NCBI GenBank assembly: GCA_963707875.1 | Contig: CAVPRU010000002.1 | Coordinates: 248,001-312,000, forward strand | DNA length: 64,000 nucleotides | Direction: 5' to 3' | Source of the DNA: SZUA-320 sp963707875 | Lineage (GTDB): Bacteria > Gemmatimonadota > Gemmatimonadetes > Gemmatimonadales > GWC2-71-9 | Part shown: in pieces, positions 27,139 to 36,109 of the stretch | Layout: the number at the start of each line of letters is the position of its first letter | Numbering within the stretch: position 1 is the stretch's first letter | Notes under the pieces: generated by a model | Database searches by the model: none | What the model was told of the DNA's origin: nothing | The model's input: only the letters and a program-made list of their open reading frames with translations | Translations under genes and position numbers: made by a program

Positions 27139-27506
27139 CCCCTGCTGGATGGAAAGGCGGCCTCGGAGCCGAAGCCCCGAAGCCGCAGGTGGTGGGAGGT
27201 ACTGCAATAGCGGTGGTCCTGAAGAATTCGGACCGGAGCCGCTATTGTATTAGACGCTCAGCCCCCCCCAGGGGTTTCACACCCTGCCCTGGAATCAGCC
27301 CCCACCCTGTCACCTTGGGCCGTCCATTCCGGGCAGCCTTCCCCGCCTCGGGTCCCACGCCCCTCGGTCGTGGCCGCGACGGCCGTCTGGGGTGCGCCTT
27401 GGGACGAGGCCAGGTGCCATTTGGATAGGCCCGGCTACTATTCGGGGCTGCGGAGCGGACCATCGGGACCCTTCGACCCGGTGAGTGTAACGCATAACCC
27501 TATCAG
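27139..27506. other. Non-coding gap between fdxA and rnd
   Basis: This 368-base gap holds the hairpin at 27205-27247 and otherwise GC-rich sequence without a convincing open frame, RNA gene or riboswitch. A C-rich/G-rich stretch (CCCCCCCCAGGGG near 27259) is the only other notable element. Confidence 0.6.
27205..27247 (+). terminator. Candidate terminator after fdxA
   Basis: CAATAGCGG (27205-27213) pairs perfectly with CCGCTATTG (27239-27247), with an inner GGTCC/GGACC pair. It is followed by TATTAGA, a poor T-tract. It lies 66 bases after the ferredoxin stop. Confidence 0.5.
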
Positions 27507-28664
27507 ATGGAACACGTTACCCTCTTGGAACCTGACCGCCCACAGCTCGTCGCCACCGCCCCGGAATTGGTCCGGCTGGTCAAGGAATGGAAGCGCGAGT
27601 CGGTCCTCGCAGTGGACACCGAGGCCGCCAGCTTCCATCGGTATCTGAACCGCATCTACCTCGTCCAGGTGTCGACCCGGACCACCACCAGCATCATCGA
27701 CCCGGTCGCCATCGGAGACCTTTCTCCCTTCGGCGAGATCCTGGCTGACCCCAAGATCGAGGTCGTCTTCCACGACGCTGACTACGACCTTCGCCTCTTC
27801 GACCACCAGTACGGTTTCAAGGTCCGATCGCTGTTCGATACTCGGACAGCGGCTGAGCTGCTCAGTGAGCCGGGGTTGAGTCTCGCCGCGCTGCTGGAGC
27901 GGTACTTCGACGTGAAGATCGACAAGCGGTTCCAGCGGGCTGACTGGTCGGCCAGGCCGCTGACCGAGGAGATGCTGGCCTACGCTGCTGCCGACACGCG
28001 GAACCTCGTCGCTCTCCGCGACCTCCTGGCCGAGCGGCTGGAGGAGACTGGGCGATTGACCTGGGCCAAAGAGGAGTTTGCCCGCCTGGAGCTTGTCCGT
28101 TGGACGATGGACGAGGAGCGGGAACCAGCCTGGCTGCGGATCAAGGGCGCCAAGGCTCTTCGGCCCCGCCAGTTGGCCATTCTGCGGGAACTCCACGCCT
28201 GGCGGGTGAGCCAGGCCACCCGACTCGACCGGGCCGAGTTCCGGATCCTGGGAAACGAAGCGCTGCTGCTGATTGCCCGGGAGGCGCCGGAAAGCCCGGA
28301 GGCCCTTGGGGCGATCCGGGGCGTGGGGCGAGACACGGCCGAGCGGCGGGGCCGGAACCTGCTGGCCGCAGTCAGGCGCGGGCTCAAGGTCCCGGAGCAG
28401 GATCTGCCGACGGTACCCCGGCCGCCGCGTCGGCAGCGGGAGCCCGAGATCGAAGCCCGGACGGCGCGCCTCAAGTCGGTCCGCACCGAAGTCGCGGCCC
28501 GGTTGGGGCTGGACCCCGGGGTGATCTGCCCCAACAGCGTGCTGGATGGAATTGCCCGGGCGAACCCCCTCGACCTGGCGGGACTCCGTCAGGTCGAGGG
28601 GCTCAGGGAATGGCAGGTCAAGGAATTCGGGAAGGCGCTGCTCGGGGCGATCAAAACCCCATGA
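27507..28664 (+). CDS. rnd: Ribonuclease D
   Basis: A 385-residue 3'-5' exoribonuclease of the DEDDy class acting in tRNA 3' maturation. The catalytic motifs are LAVDTEAAS (about residue 35), VFHDADYDLRL (about 90) and YAAADTRNLV (about 155), covering all four acidic residues and the tyrosine. An HRDC domain follows at about 205-285 (RPRQLAILRELHAWRVSQA), and a second helical repeat completes the usual length. Its 3' end overlaps the convergent MIP18-family gene by 14 bases. Confidence 0.94.
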   Translation: MEHVTLLEPDRPQLVATAPELVRLVKEWKRESVLAVDTEAASFHRYLNRIYLVQVSTRTTTSIIDPVAIGDLSPFGEILADPKIEVVFHDADYDLRLFDHQYGFKVRSLFDTRTAAELLSEPGLSLAALLERYFDVKIDKRFQRADWSARPLTEEMLAYAAADTRNLVALRDLLAERLEETGRLTWAKEEFARLELVRWTMDEEREPAWLRIKGAKALRPRQLAILRELHAWRVSQATRLDRAEFRILGNEALLLIAREAPESPEALGAIRGVGRDTAERRGRNLLAAVRRGLKVPEQDLPTVPRPPRRQREPEIEARTARLKSVRTEVAARLGLDPGVICPNSVLDGIARANPLDLAGLRQVEGLREWQVKEFGKALLGAIKTP

Positions 28665-28950
28665 AAGCCTTGACCCGGGGATCCATCTTCTCCGGGGTCC
28701 AGTAGGGCTCCCAGACCAGCTCGACCTCCACCGCGGTCACCCCCTCGAGGGCTTCGACGGTCTGCTTGGCGTCCCCCATGATCTCGGGACCGGCCGGGCA
28801 GCCGGGGGAGGTCAGCGTCATCTTTACGTGCACCGCACCCTCGTCGGACACCGTCACGTCGTACACCAGCCCGATGTCGATGATGTTGAGCCCCAGTTCA
28901 GGGTCCTTCACCTGACGGAGCGCCTTCCGGACGGTCTCGGCTGTCATCAT
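28651..28950 (-). CDS. MIP18/DUF59 family protein (SufT/PaaD-like)
   Basis: A 99-residue single-domain protein with KDPELGLNIIDIGLVYDV and MTLTSPGCPAGPEI, the conserved DPE and T-x-x-x-CP features of the family. Members assist Fe-S cluster maturation of target proteins (SufT) or belong to phenylacetate oxygenase operons (PaaD). No paa genes are nearby and a complete suf operon lies 5 kb away, so a SufT-like role is more likely. The final residues overlap rnd on the opposite strand. Confidence 0.9.
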   Translation of the reverse strand: MMTAETVRKALRQVKDPELGLNIIDIGLVYDVTVSDEGAVHVKMTLTSPGCPAGPEIMGDAKQTVEALEGVTAVEVELVWEPYWTPEKMDPRVKAFMGF

Positions 28951-28990
28951 GGGTCCTGCCCCTGGCTGAGTACCTCCGAAAGCTAGTCGG

Positions 28991-29848
28991 TCACGGTTCG
29001 GTCCGAATGCTGCCCGGCGGCAGCCCGTAGATCAGCTCGATGGTCCGACGGTCCCGTGGGGAGAGGCTCGAGGTGGTCGGTTCCGGGTACATCAGGTCTC
29101 CCCGCCGGTCGGAGTGGGCCAGGCCGAGGGCGTGCCCGACCTCGTGGAGGGCGGTGTTCGCCAGCATCCCCCGATCGAGCGAGCGGCCGGTGGGGGCCTG
29201 CAGGGCGAGGGTGATCGTGGCGGCGGTGATCGCCCCGTCGAAGGTCACGGTCAGGTCGGTCTGGCCGGTGCGGGCCAGGGTCGAGTCGAAGCGCTCGATC
29301 CACTGGACCACGATTTCCGGCACCCCGCCTTCGCCGATGAACTCGAACCGGACACCAATCGGCAGCCCGGCCCATTGGGCCATGGCCTCCCGGATGACCC
29401 GTTCGTCCACCTTCGCGGCCTCAAACAGGCTGTCGCGGAGCAACCCGACCTTGATCGGATCCCCGCGACGATCGGGCCACCGGCGGAGGACCGAATCGCC
29501 CTCGGCCAGCAGGGAGTCGAGGTAGACCGCTGAACCGGCCCGTCGGATCCGCCGCTGGGCCTCAAGCCGCACCATCAGATCGAGGACCGGGGTCCCCGCC
29601 TTGGGAACGACCACTGGCACGGGCCGGATCGTGGGCGGGCTAGGGAGGACCGGCGGGGCGCGCGGCGGGGGGGGAACCGCCGGGTCGGAAGGCGTCTCGG
29701 CCACCGCGGGCGGCGGCGCAGCCGGCGCGGTCAGTCGGCCGATCGCCATCACGCCCACCAACCCGGCCACCAGGGCGAGCAGCACGGTCGGAAACCGCGA
29801 GCTTCCGCTGACGGAAAACTGGCGCTGGGAGGGGTCGGGTTCTAACAT
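28991..29848 (-). CDS. Matrixin-like zinc metalloprotease, membrane-anchored
   Basis: A 285-residue protein with an N-terminal hydrophobic segment (about 18-42, RFPTVLLALVAGLVGVMAIG), a proline-rich linker (about 45-90) and a C-terminal M10-type domain. The zinc site HEVGHALGLAHS has three histidines and the glutamate, followed by a Met-turn-like DLMYPE. The domain probably acts outside the cytoplasm. It is divergent from the MMPL transporter gene with a 54-base gap. The substrate is unknown. Confidence 0.88.
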   Translation of the reverse strand: MLEPDPSQRQFSVSGSSRFPTVLLALVAGLVGVMAIGRLTAPAAPPPAVAETPSDPAVPPPPRAPPVLPSPPTIRPVPVVVPKAGTPVLDLMVRLEAQRRIRRAGSAVYLDSLLAEGDSVLRRWPDRRGDPIKVGLLRDSLFEAAKVDERVIREAMAQWAGLPIGVRFEFIGEGGVPEIVVQWIERFDSTLARTGQTDLTVTFDGAITAATITLALQAPTGRSLDRGMLANTALHEVGHALGLAHSDRRGDLMYPEPTTSSLSPRDRRTIELIYGLPPGSIRTEP

Positions 29849-29902
29849 TTCCGCCTGCCGAATGAGAGTCTGTTCCGCTCCAGGAGTCGAAATGGCCGGT
29901 TT

Positions 29903-32167
29903 GTGCTGCTGAAGCCCGTGGCCCGTGCGCTGGTACGCTGGCGCTGGGCCGTCATCGGCGTCTGGGTGGTGATCGCGGTCATCGCGGCACTCCGGGCGCC
30001 TTTGACCGCCGGGCGACTCGATCTCCGCGGTGGCAGCCACGACCCCACCGAGGCGCGGATTGCCGACGGCCTGCTGACCAGCGAATTCCCGCGGGCCTTC
30101 AGTGAATATTTCGCTGTCACGCTGCAAGGGCCCGGATCGTTTACCGAGGGGCGCCCTCAAGAGGCTCTCGATTCGCTCCTCGCCGCTGCGGCTCAGCTCG
30201 ACTTCGTCAGCACGATCCTCTCCTACCCATCCACCGGCGACAGCCTGTTTCTCGGTTGGGGGGGCCGCACCACCTTCTTTCTGGTGGGCCTCGACGTCCC
30301 CGGGTCGGAGGTGGGGAACCTGGTGGCTGACTTTCGCGCCGCCCTCCACAACGCGCTCGGTCGGCTCCCCGCCAGAGATGAGTATACCCTGCAGGTGACC
30401 GGACGGGCTCCGCTCGAGCTCGACATCCGGGCGGTCAGCGTGGCGGACAGTCGGAGGCTGGAGGCGGTGGTCCTGCCCATCACCCTGGTCATTCTGGTGC
30501 TGGCGTTCGGGGCGTTGGTCGCCGCAGTCATTCCGGTCGTGGTCGGCGTCCTGGCCATCGCCATCTCGCTCTCCGTCATCGGTGTCCTGGCCACGGTCAT
30601 GCCGATGTCGGTCTTCGTTCTCAACCTGACGAGCATGGTGGGCCTCGGGGTGGGGATCGACTATTCCCTGCTGATGGTGACCCGGTTCCGCGAGGAGCTC
30701 AACCGCGGACTCCGCAGTCGGGAAGCGGCGATCGCGACGCTGGAGACCGCCGGCTCCGCAGTGATCACCTCGGGAATGACGGTCGTGGTGGGCTTTGCCG
30801 CCCTGCTGTTCACCCCGCTGGTGGACACCCGCAGTGTCGGGGTGGGTGGCCTGGTGGTCGTGGCGGTATCGGTCCTGCTCTGCACCACCCTGCTGCCTGC
30901 CCTGCTCGCCACGGTGGGGCGGTCCATCGACCGGCCCCGTTGGCTGGCCAAACGCCTCGCCTGGTACCACGCCCCCCAGATCTGGGAACGCTGGGCCCGG
31001 ACCTTGACCCGGCATCCCTGGCGAGCCCTGCTTCTGGGCTTTACCGCCATTGCGATCCTCAGCCTTCCGCTCAGTCGGATCAAGATCGGGCTGCCGGCCA
31101 AACACTGGTTCCCGGGGCAGACCGAGGCCGGGACGGGGGTGGAGAAGCTCACCGAAATGGGACGCGGCGGATACCTGTTCCCGGTCCGGATGGTCATCGA
31201 GCTCCCGGAGGGGGACCGCGCAGTGCAAGCGGTCCGGCTGCGGGGGATTCGCGCGCTGGGCGATTCGATGCTGGCGGATCCCCGGGTGGCCGTCGTCCGG
31301 AGCATCGTGGATCTCTCGCCCGGCAGCTCGATCCTCGGGTACTCGCTGCTGTACAGCCAACTGGACTCCGCCCGGGTGCAATACCCCGCCCTCGACGCCT
31401 ACCTGAGCCCCGACGCCCGGTACACCCTGGTGGACGTGATCCTGCGGGACACCACCTCGCTGACCTCCTCGATGGAGGTGGTGCGTCGGGCCCGGGCGCT
31501 GGTCGACTCCGGCGGCGTCCGCCAACTGCGGGACGCCAGGATTCTGGTCGGGGGCTACACCGCCGGCGCGGTGGATTTCCAGGACGACCTGCTGGCGCGC
31601 TTCCCGTTGCTGGTGGCGCTGGTGCTCGGGGCCACCGGCCTGATGCTGGCGATCGCCTTCCGTTCAGTGCTGGTGCCGCTCAAGGCGGTGGTGATGAACT
31701 CCCTGTCGGTCATCGCCACCTTCGGGGTGATCGTGCTGGTTTTTCAGGAAGGGGTGGGTGGGGCGATTTTCGGAATCACCGGACCCACCGGCGCGATCTT
31801 CGTGGCGATTCCGGTGCTGGTGTTCGCGGTGGTGTTCGGACTCAGCATGGACTACGAGGTGTTCCTGCTGAGCCGGATGAAGGAGGCCTACGATCGGACC
31901 GGGAAGAACAGCGAAGCCACCGCCGAGGGGCTGGGCGCCACCGCGAGCGTCATTACCTCGGCGGCGCTGATCATGATCACGGCCTTCGGGGCGTTTGCCT
32001 TCGGGCGGGTCCTGGTGATGCAGTTCCTGGGATTCGGACTGGCGGTGGCGGTGCTGCTCGACGCCACCTTGATCCGGATGGTCCTGGTGCCCGCCTTCAT
32101 GCACCTGGCCGGCCGCTGGAACTGGTGGCCCGGCGGGCGACGAAACACCCCCGGGCCGCAACCCTAG
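29903..32167 (+). CDS. MMPL/RND-family transporter
   Basis: A 754-residue membrane protein with two homologous halves. TM1 is at WAVIGVWVVIAVIAAL (about residue 15), followed by an extracytoplasmic loop (to about 175) and a block of five or six helices (about 185-370, for example LPITLVILVLAFGALVAAVIPVV). A second loop and second block (about 560-740, ending with ITAFGAFAFGRVLVMQFLGFG) follow. GVGIDYSLLMVTRFREEL and FGLSMDYEVFLLSRMKEAY carry the conserved aspartate-tyrosine pairs of the proton relay. The substrate could be lipids or small hydrophobic molecules. The start is a GTG without a strong ribosome-binding site. Confidence 0.92.
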   Translation: MLLKPVARALVRWRWAVIGVWVVIAVIAALRAPLTAGRLDLRGGSHDPTEARIADGLLTSEFPRAFSEYFAVTLQGPGSFTEGRPQEALDSLLAAAAQLDFVSTILSYPSTGDSLFLGWGGRTTFFLVGLDVPGSEVGNLVADFRAALHNALGRLPARDEYTLQVTGRAPLELDIRAVSVADSRRLEAVVLPITLVILVLAFGALVAAVIPVVVGVLAIAISLSVIGVLATVMPMSVFVLNLTSMVGLGVGIDYSLLMVTRFREELNRGLRSREAAIATLETAGSAVITSGMTVVVGFAALLFTPLVDTRSVGVGGLVVVAVSVLLCTTLLPALLATVGRSIDRPRWLAKRLAWYHAPQIWERWARTLTRHPWRALLLGFTAIAILSLPLSRIKIGLPAKHWFPGQTEAGTGVEKLTEMGRGGYLFPVRMVIELPEGDRAVQAVRLRGIRALGDSMLADPRVAVVRSIVDLSPGSSILGYSLLYSQLDSARVQYPALDAYLSPDARYTLVDVILRDTTSLTSSMEVVRRARALVDSGGVRQLRDARILVGGYTAGAVDFQDDLLARFPLLVALVLGATGLMLAIAFRSVLVPLKAVVMNSLSVIATFGVIVLVFQEGVGGAIFGITGPTGAIFVAIPVLVFAVVFGLSMDYEVFLLSRMKEAYDRTGKNSEATAEGLGATASVITSAALIMITAFGAFAFGRVLVMQFLGFGLAVAVLLDATLIRMVLVPAFMHLAGRWNWWPGGRRNTPGPQP

Positions 32168-32182
32168 CAACTGTCTCGAAAG

Positions 32183-33115
32183 TCAAGCGTATTGTGCATC
32201 CCAGCGGCGGTGGTGTTTCAGCATGGCGTTGAGGATGGTGAGGAGTTTTCGCATGCACGCGGTGGCCGCCACCTTGAAGGGCTTGCCCGCCGCGCGGAGC
32301 CGCTCATAGAAGACCCGGAGCACCGGGTTGTGCTTGATACCGACCAGGGCGGCCATGTACAGGACGGCGCGGACCGGGGCGCGGCCCCCCCAGACCATCC
32401 GCTTGCCCCGCCTGGTGCCGCTGTCCCGGTTCATCGGGGCCACCCCGACGAGGGCGGCGATCTGGTGGCGGGAGAGGTGTCCGAGTGCCGGGAGCGTGGC
32501 CAAAAGGGTGAAGGTGGTCACCTGCCCCACGCCAGGCACACTGCGGAGTAGTTGCGCCTTCGCGTGATACCGCGGGCTCGCCGTGACCGCATCCTGCAAG
32601 TCGCCGTCGACAGCGCTGAGGCGCTTCTCGAGCCAGCGGATGTGCTGGGTGATGTCGCGCCTGACGGGGCCACGCGCGAAGCCGAGCCGGTTCTTCTCGG
32701 CGGTGAGCATATCCACGATCTGTCGACGGCGCGTCAGCAGGCTTTCCAGAAGCTGCGCGGCCTCATCGGGGAGCGGGCGGGGTTCAGGACGCACGCGCTG
32801 GGCGAAATCCGCGAGCAGGCCGGCATCGAGGGCATCCGTCTTGGCGAGCCGCCCCATGGCCTTGGCGAAATCGCGCACCTGGCGCGGATTGACGATGGCC
32901 ACAGGGAGACCCGTGTGCGCGAGGGCGATCGCCGCCGGTGTCTCGAAGCCACCCGTCGCTTCCATCACGACGAGGACCGGGGCGAGGGCGACCAGGCGCG
33001 GGATGAGCTCCGCGAGGCCGGAATCATCATTCGTGACGGTCCAGCTCTCGCCGTCGGGCAGTGACGCAATGTCGAGCGTCGCCTTGGCGACATCAATGCC
33101 GATGAAGTGGTCCAT
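32183..33115 (-). CDS. IS110-family transposase (DEDD recombinase)
   Basis: A 310-residue protein. The N-terminal RuvC-like DEDD domain begins MDHFIGIDVAKATLDIA (first Asp) and contains LVVMEATGGFE (Glu) and KTDALDAGLLADFA (Asp pair). The C-terminal Tnp_IS110 domain shows LRSVPGVGQVTTFTLLA, IAALVGVAPMNRDSGTRRG and the conserved serine in NRDSG. The frame is intact from start to stop, so the element may be active. IS110 enzymes known from IS621 are guided by a bridge RNA from the element's non-coding end. Confidence 0.96.
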   Translation of the reverse strand: MDHFIGIDVAKATLDIASLPDGESWTVTNDDSGLAELIPRLVALAPVLVVMEATGGFETPAAIALAHTGLPVAIVNPRQVRDFAKAMGRLAKTDALDAGLLADFAQRVRPEPRPLPDEAAQLLESLLTRRRQIVDMLTAEKNRLGFARGPVRRDITQHIRWLEKRLSAVDGDLQDAVTASPRYHAKAQLLRSVPGVGQVTTFTLLATLPALGHLSRHQIAALVGVAPMNRDSGTRRGKRMVWGGRAPVRAVLYMAALVGIKHNPVLRVFYERLRAAGKPFKVAATACMRKLLTILNAMLKHHRRWDAQYA

Positions 33116-33297
33116 GAGGCGTCTCCGGCAAAGGAACGATCGGCGTGGCCCAACCTTGCGTGATGCGGGGTCAGACCCCCCGGCAACTGTTCGGGCTCTC
33201 GGCGACCAACAGCAGGTGGCACCCAGGCTAGGGTACGGGCTCGAAGCCCCTAGAAACGGGTTACCACCCTATCGAGAAACTACAGCAGAACGCAGAT
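33116..33297 (-). ncRNA. Candidate bridge RNA region of the IS110 element
   Basis: The 182 bases upstream of the transposase contain two strong hairpins. One is CTAGGG 33228-33233 with CCCTAG 33248-33253, enclosing GGGCTCGAAGCCC. The other is GGGGT 33167-33171 with ACCCC 33175-33179. A long upstream non-coding end with a very short downstream end is the IS110-group layout in which the bridge RNA is encoded upstream. The hairpin nearer polA could instead be the polA terminator. No guide loops were assigned. Confidence 0.35.
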
Positions 33298-36093
33298 TTA
33301 GAGATACAAGGCCTTCGCCTCCAGCCAGTTCGGGCCCACCCCCACGTCGACCACCAGCGGGACCCGGAGTTGGGCCGCCGATTCCATGTGCCGCCGGACC
33401 AGGGCGGTCACCGACTCCACTTCCTCGGGCGGCGCCTCCAGAACCAGCTCGTCATGGACCTGCAGCAGCAGCACGCCCCGGTGGGCACCGCCGGCGAGTT
33501 CCCCGTGGATCCGGATCATCGCCACCTTGATCAGGTCGGCCGCGGATCCCTGCAGCGGGGAGTTCTGGGCCAGCCGCTCGCCGAAGGCCCGGGTGTTGAA
33601 GTTGCGATCCCGGATCTCGGGGATGAAGCGCCGGCGATTGAAGAGCGTCTCGACCCAACCCTGACTCCGGGCCCGCTCCACCTGACCATCGAGCCAGGTC
33701 CGCACTCCAGCGAACCGCTCGAAATACTGGGCGATGAATACCTTGGCCTCGTCCTGCGAAATCCCCAGCTGCCGGGCCAGGGCAAAGGGACCCTGGCCAT
33801 AGATGGTGGCGAAGTTGATCGTCTTGGCCTGGCCTCGCATCTCCGGAGTGACGGCCTCGACGTCGGTTCCGAAGATGATGGCGGCGGTCTGCCGGTGGAT
33901 GTCGTCGCCCCGCCCGAAGGCCTCAAGGAACGCCGGGTCACCCGAGAAATGCGCCAGCAACCGCAACTCGATCTGCGAGTAGTCCGCCACCACGAACTGC
34001 CAGCCCTCCCGCGGGATGAACCCGCGCCGGATCTCCTCACCGCGGGCCGTTCGCACCGGGATGTTCTGGAGATTGGGATCCGAGGAAGACAGTCGCCCAG
34101 TGGCCGCACCGGTCTGATTGAATGAGGTGTGAATCCTGCCGGTGCGCTGGCTCACCCTGTTGGGGAGCACGTCGACATAGGTGGACCGGAGCTTCTGCAA
34201 CTCCCGATGCTCCAGAATCAGGCGAGGGACCTCGTGTCCCTGATCCGCCAGTTGCTCGAGCACCTCGGCGTCGGTCGACGCGCCGGTCTTGGTCTTCTTG
34301 AGCACCGGAAGCCGCAGTTGATCGAACAGCACCACGGCCATCTGCTTCGGGCTGTTCAGGTTGAATTCGGCTCCCGCCGCCGTCACGATGGCGCGTTCGA
34401 GTTCGGCCAGATCCCGGGCCAGCTCCTGGCTGAGCCGGTGAAAGAGGGCCTGGTCGATCGCGATGCCGGTCCATTCCATGTCCACCAGCACCGGGGTCAA
34501 GGCCATCTCGATGTCCCGATAGAGCTGTTCCATCCCGCTCTCCGCCAGCGCGGGCCGCAGCTGTTCCTCCAGGGCCACGACGGCCCCGAGCTCCGAGGCG
34601 CATTGCGCGGCGGCTTCGGCGGGCTCGACGAGCTCGGGGGCCCGGAGGTTGCGACCCCGGCCGAGCAGGTCACTGCGGGGCGGCAGGTTGCGGCCGAGGT
34701 GGTCGAGCGCCAGGGTGTCGAGGACGTGAGACCGGCGGCCCGGGTCCAGCACAAAGCTGACCAGCATCAGGTCGGCGTTCAGCCCCCCCAGTTCTACCCC
34801 CGCCACCCGACAGGCCTCCCACTCGGCCTTGAGGTCGTGGCCCACCTTGGCGACGCCGGAATCGGCTAGCAGGCTTGCCAGCGGGACGAGACCCGGGTCG
34901 GTGAGCGGCGGGAGGTTGCGAGGGGGTGCCGTCCCGGCCAGCGGACCATCGGGCGATTCGTGGGCAAACGGGAAGTACCAGGTGTCGACGGCGTCGGACA
35001 GCGCGAGCCCGACCAGTCGCCAGTCCCGGGGCTCGGGACCGCTCACCCAGGCGCGAAGCGCGACCTGCTCTGCCCCGGCCAGCCGGCGGACCACGTCGGC
35101 CACCGCCTCGAGCTGATCCACCACCTGGACGGTGGCGTCGGGAACTGCGGCGCCCGCGGACACCGGCTCCCCCGCAACCGGGTCGGCCAGCTGGTCGATC
35201 GGGAGCCGGTTGACCAGGGAGTGGAACTCGAGTCGGGTGAGCACCACCCGGAGCGCGTCGGGATCGGCCTCCCGGGTCCGGAGCGACTCGAGATCGAGCG
35301 TCACCGGGACATCCCGTTGAATGGTGACCAGCTCCCGCGAGAGACGCGCGTTGTCGGCCTGACTGAGCAAAGCCTCGCGGGCCCGCTTGGCGGTAACCTC
35401 CCCCGCCCTGGCGAGCAGCGTGTCGAGGTCGCCGAACTGTTCGAGGAGCTGCCGGGCGCCCTTGTCGCCGATGCCCTTCACCCCGGGCACGTTGTCGGAG
35501 CTATCGCCCACCAGGGCCAGGTAGTCGACCACCCGTTCCGGGGCGACCCCCAGCCGCTCGGCGGCGTTGCGCTGGTCGACCCAGTGCTCCTCGATGCTCG
35601 CCGGGCCTCCGCGCCCGGGATTGAGCAGCGCGACCCGGGGACCGATCAGCTGGTACAGGTCCTTGTCCCCTGAAACGATGACCACCTGCATCTCCCGCGC
35701 CGCGGCGGCCTCGGCGAGAGTGCCGATTACGTCATCCGCCTCGTAGCCCGGCACCTCGACCGTGGTCACCCGAAAGGCGGCCAGCAGTTCCCGGAGCTGT
35801 TCCCGGGCGAGGTCGAAGTCGGCCTGGAGGGCCTCATCGAGTTTTTCCCGGGTGGACTTGTATTCGGGATACCGCGCCGTGCGCCCGGAGTCGCCGGCGT
35901 CGTTGACCCAGGCGAGATAGGTCGGGTGGTGCTTGTCCTGAAGCCGGAGCAGAAAATTGGCGACCCCCCAGGCCGCCGAGGTGTTCTCGCCGCGGCTGGT
36001 CCGCAGCGGCCGACTGATCAGGGCATAGAAGGCTCGATAGAGAAGGGCGTAGCCATCGACCAGGAAGAGCCGCTCGGGCGCCGAGTCGCTCAT
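33298..36093 (-). CDS. polA: DNA polymerase I
   Basis: A 931-residue protein; the ATG at 36093 (MSDSAPERLFLVDGYALLYR) is preferred over an in-frame start 60 bases upstream. The 5'-nuclease domain shows VPGYEADDVIGTLA, VSGDKDLYQLIGPRV and GDSSDNVPGVKGIGDKGA. The polymerase domain has motif A DYSQIELRLLAHFSGD, motif B RGQAKTINFATIYGQGP and motif C QVHDELVLEAP. In the middle domain the exonuclease DTE motif is not seen. The strand where it should occur reads VALRAWVSGPEPRDWRLVG, so proofreading is probably absent, as in Taq and Bst enzymes. The stop is 182 bases from the IS110 transposase start. Confidence 0.95.
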   Translation of the reverse strand: MSDSAPERLFLVDGYALLYRAFYALISRPLRTSRGENTSAAWGVANFLLRLQDKHHPTYLAWVNDAGDSGRTARYPEYKSTREKLDEALQADFDLAREQLRELLAAFRVTTVEVPGYEADDVIGTLAEAAAAREMQVVIVSGDKDLYQLIGPRVALLNPGRGGPASIEEHWVDQRNAAERLGVAPERVVDYLALVGDSSDNVPGVKGIGDKGARQLLEQFGDLDTLLARAGEVTAKRAREALLSQADNARLSRELVTIQRDVPVTLDLESLRTREADPDALRVVLTRLEFHSLVNRLPIDQLADPVAGEPVSAGAAVPDATVQVVDQLEAVADVVRRLAGAEQVALRAWVSGPEPRDWRLVGLALSDAVDTWYFPFAHESPDGPLAGTAPPRNLPPLTDPGLVPLASLLADSGVAKVGHDLKAEWEACRVAGVELGGLNADLMLVSFVLDPGRRSHVLDTLALDHLGRNLPPRSDLLGRGRNLRAPELVEPAEAAAQCASELGAVVALEEQLRPALAESGMEQLYRDIEMALTPVLVDMEWTGIAIDQALFHRLSQELARDLAELERAIVTAAGAEFNLNSPKQMAVVLFDQLRLPVLKKTKTGASTDAEVLEQLADQGHEVPRLILEHRELQKLRSTYVDVLPNRVSQRTGRIHTSFNQTGAATGRLSSSDPNLQNIPVRTARGEEIRRGFIPREGWQFVVADYSQIELRLLAHFSGDPAFLEAFGRGDDIHRQTAAIIFGTDVEAVTPEMRGQAKTINFATIYGQGPFALARQLGISQDEAKVFIAQYFERFAGVRTWLDGQVERARSQGWVETLFNRRRFIPEIRDRNFNTRAFGERLAQNSPLQGSAADLIKVAMIRIHGELAGGAHRGVLLLQVHDELVLEAPPEEVESVTALVRRHMESAAQLRVPLVVDVGVGPNWLEAKALYL

Positions 36094-36109
36094 TCCTGGA
36101 GGCGGATGG

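Larger units (their letters stand above)
32168..33297 (-). mobile_element. IS110-family insertion sequence (ends not fixed)
   Basis: One transposase gene flanked by 15 bases on its 3' side (up to the MMPL stop codon) and 182 bases on its 5' side (up to the polA stop codon). No terminal inverted repeats are apparent, as usual for IS110. An 8-base direct repeat GCAACTGT occurs at 32167-32174 and 33183-33190. If that repeat marks the ends, the element is about 1.02 kb and the 5' flank only about 70 bases; otherwise the element reaches nearly to polA. Confidence 0.7.
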
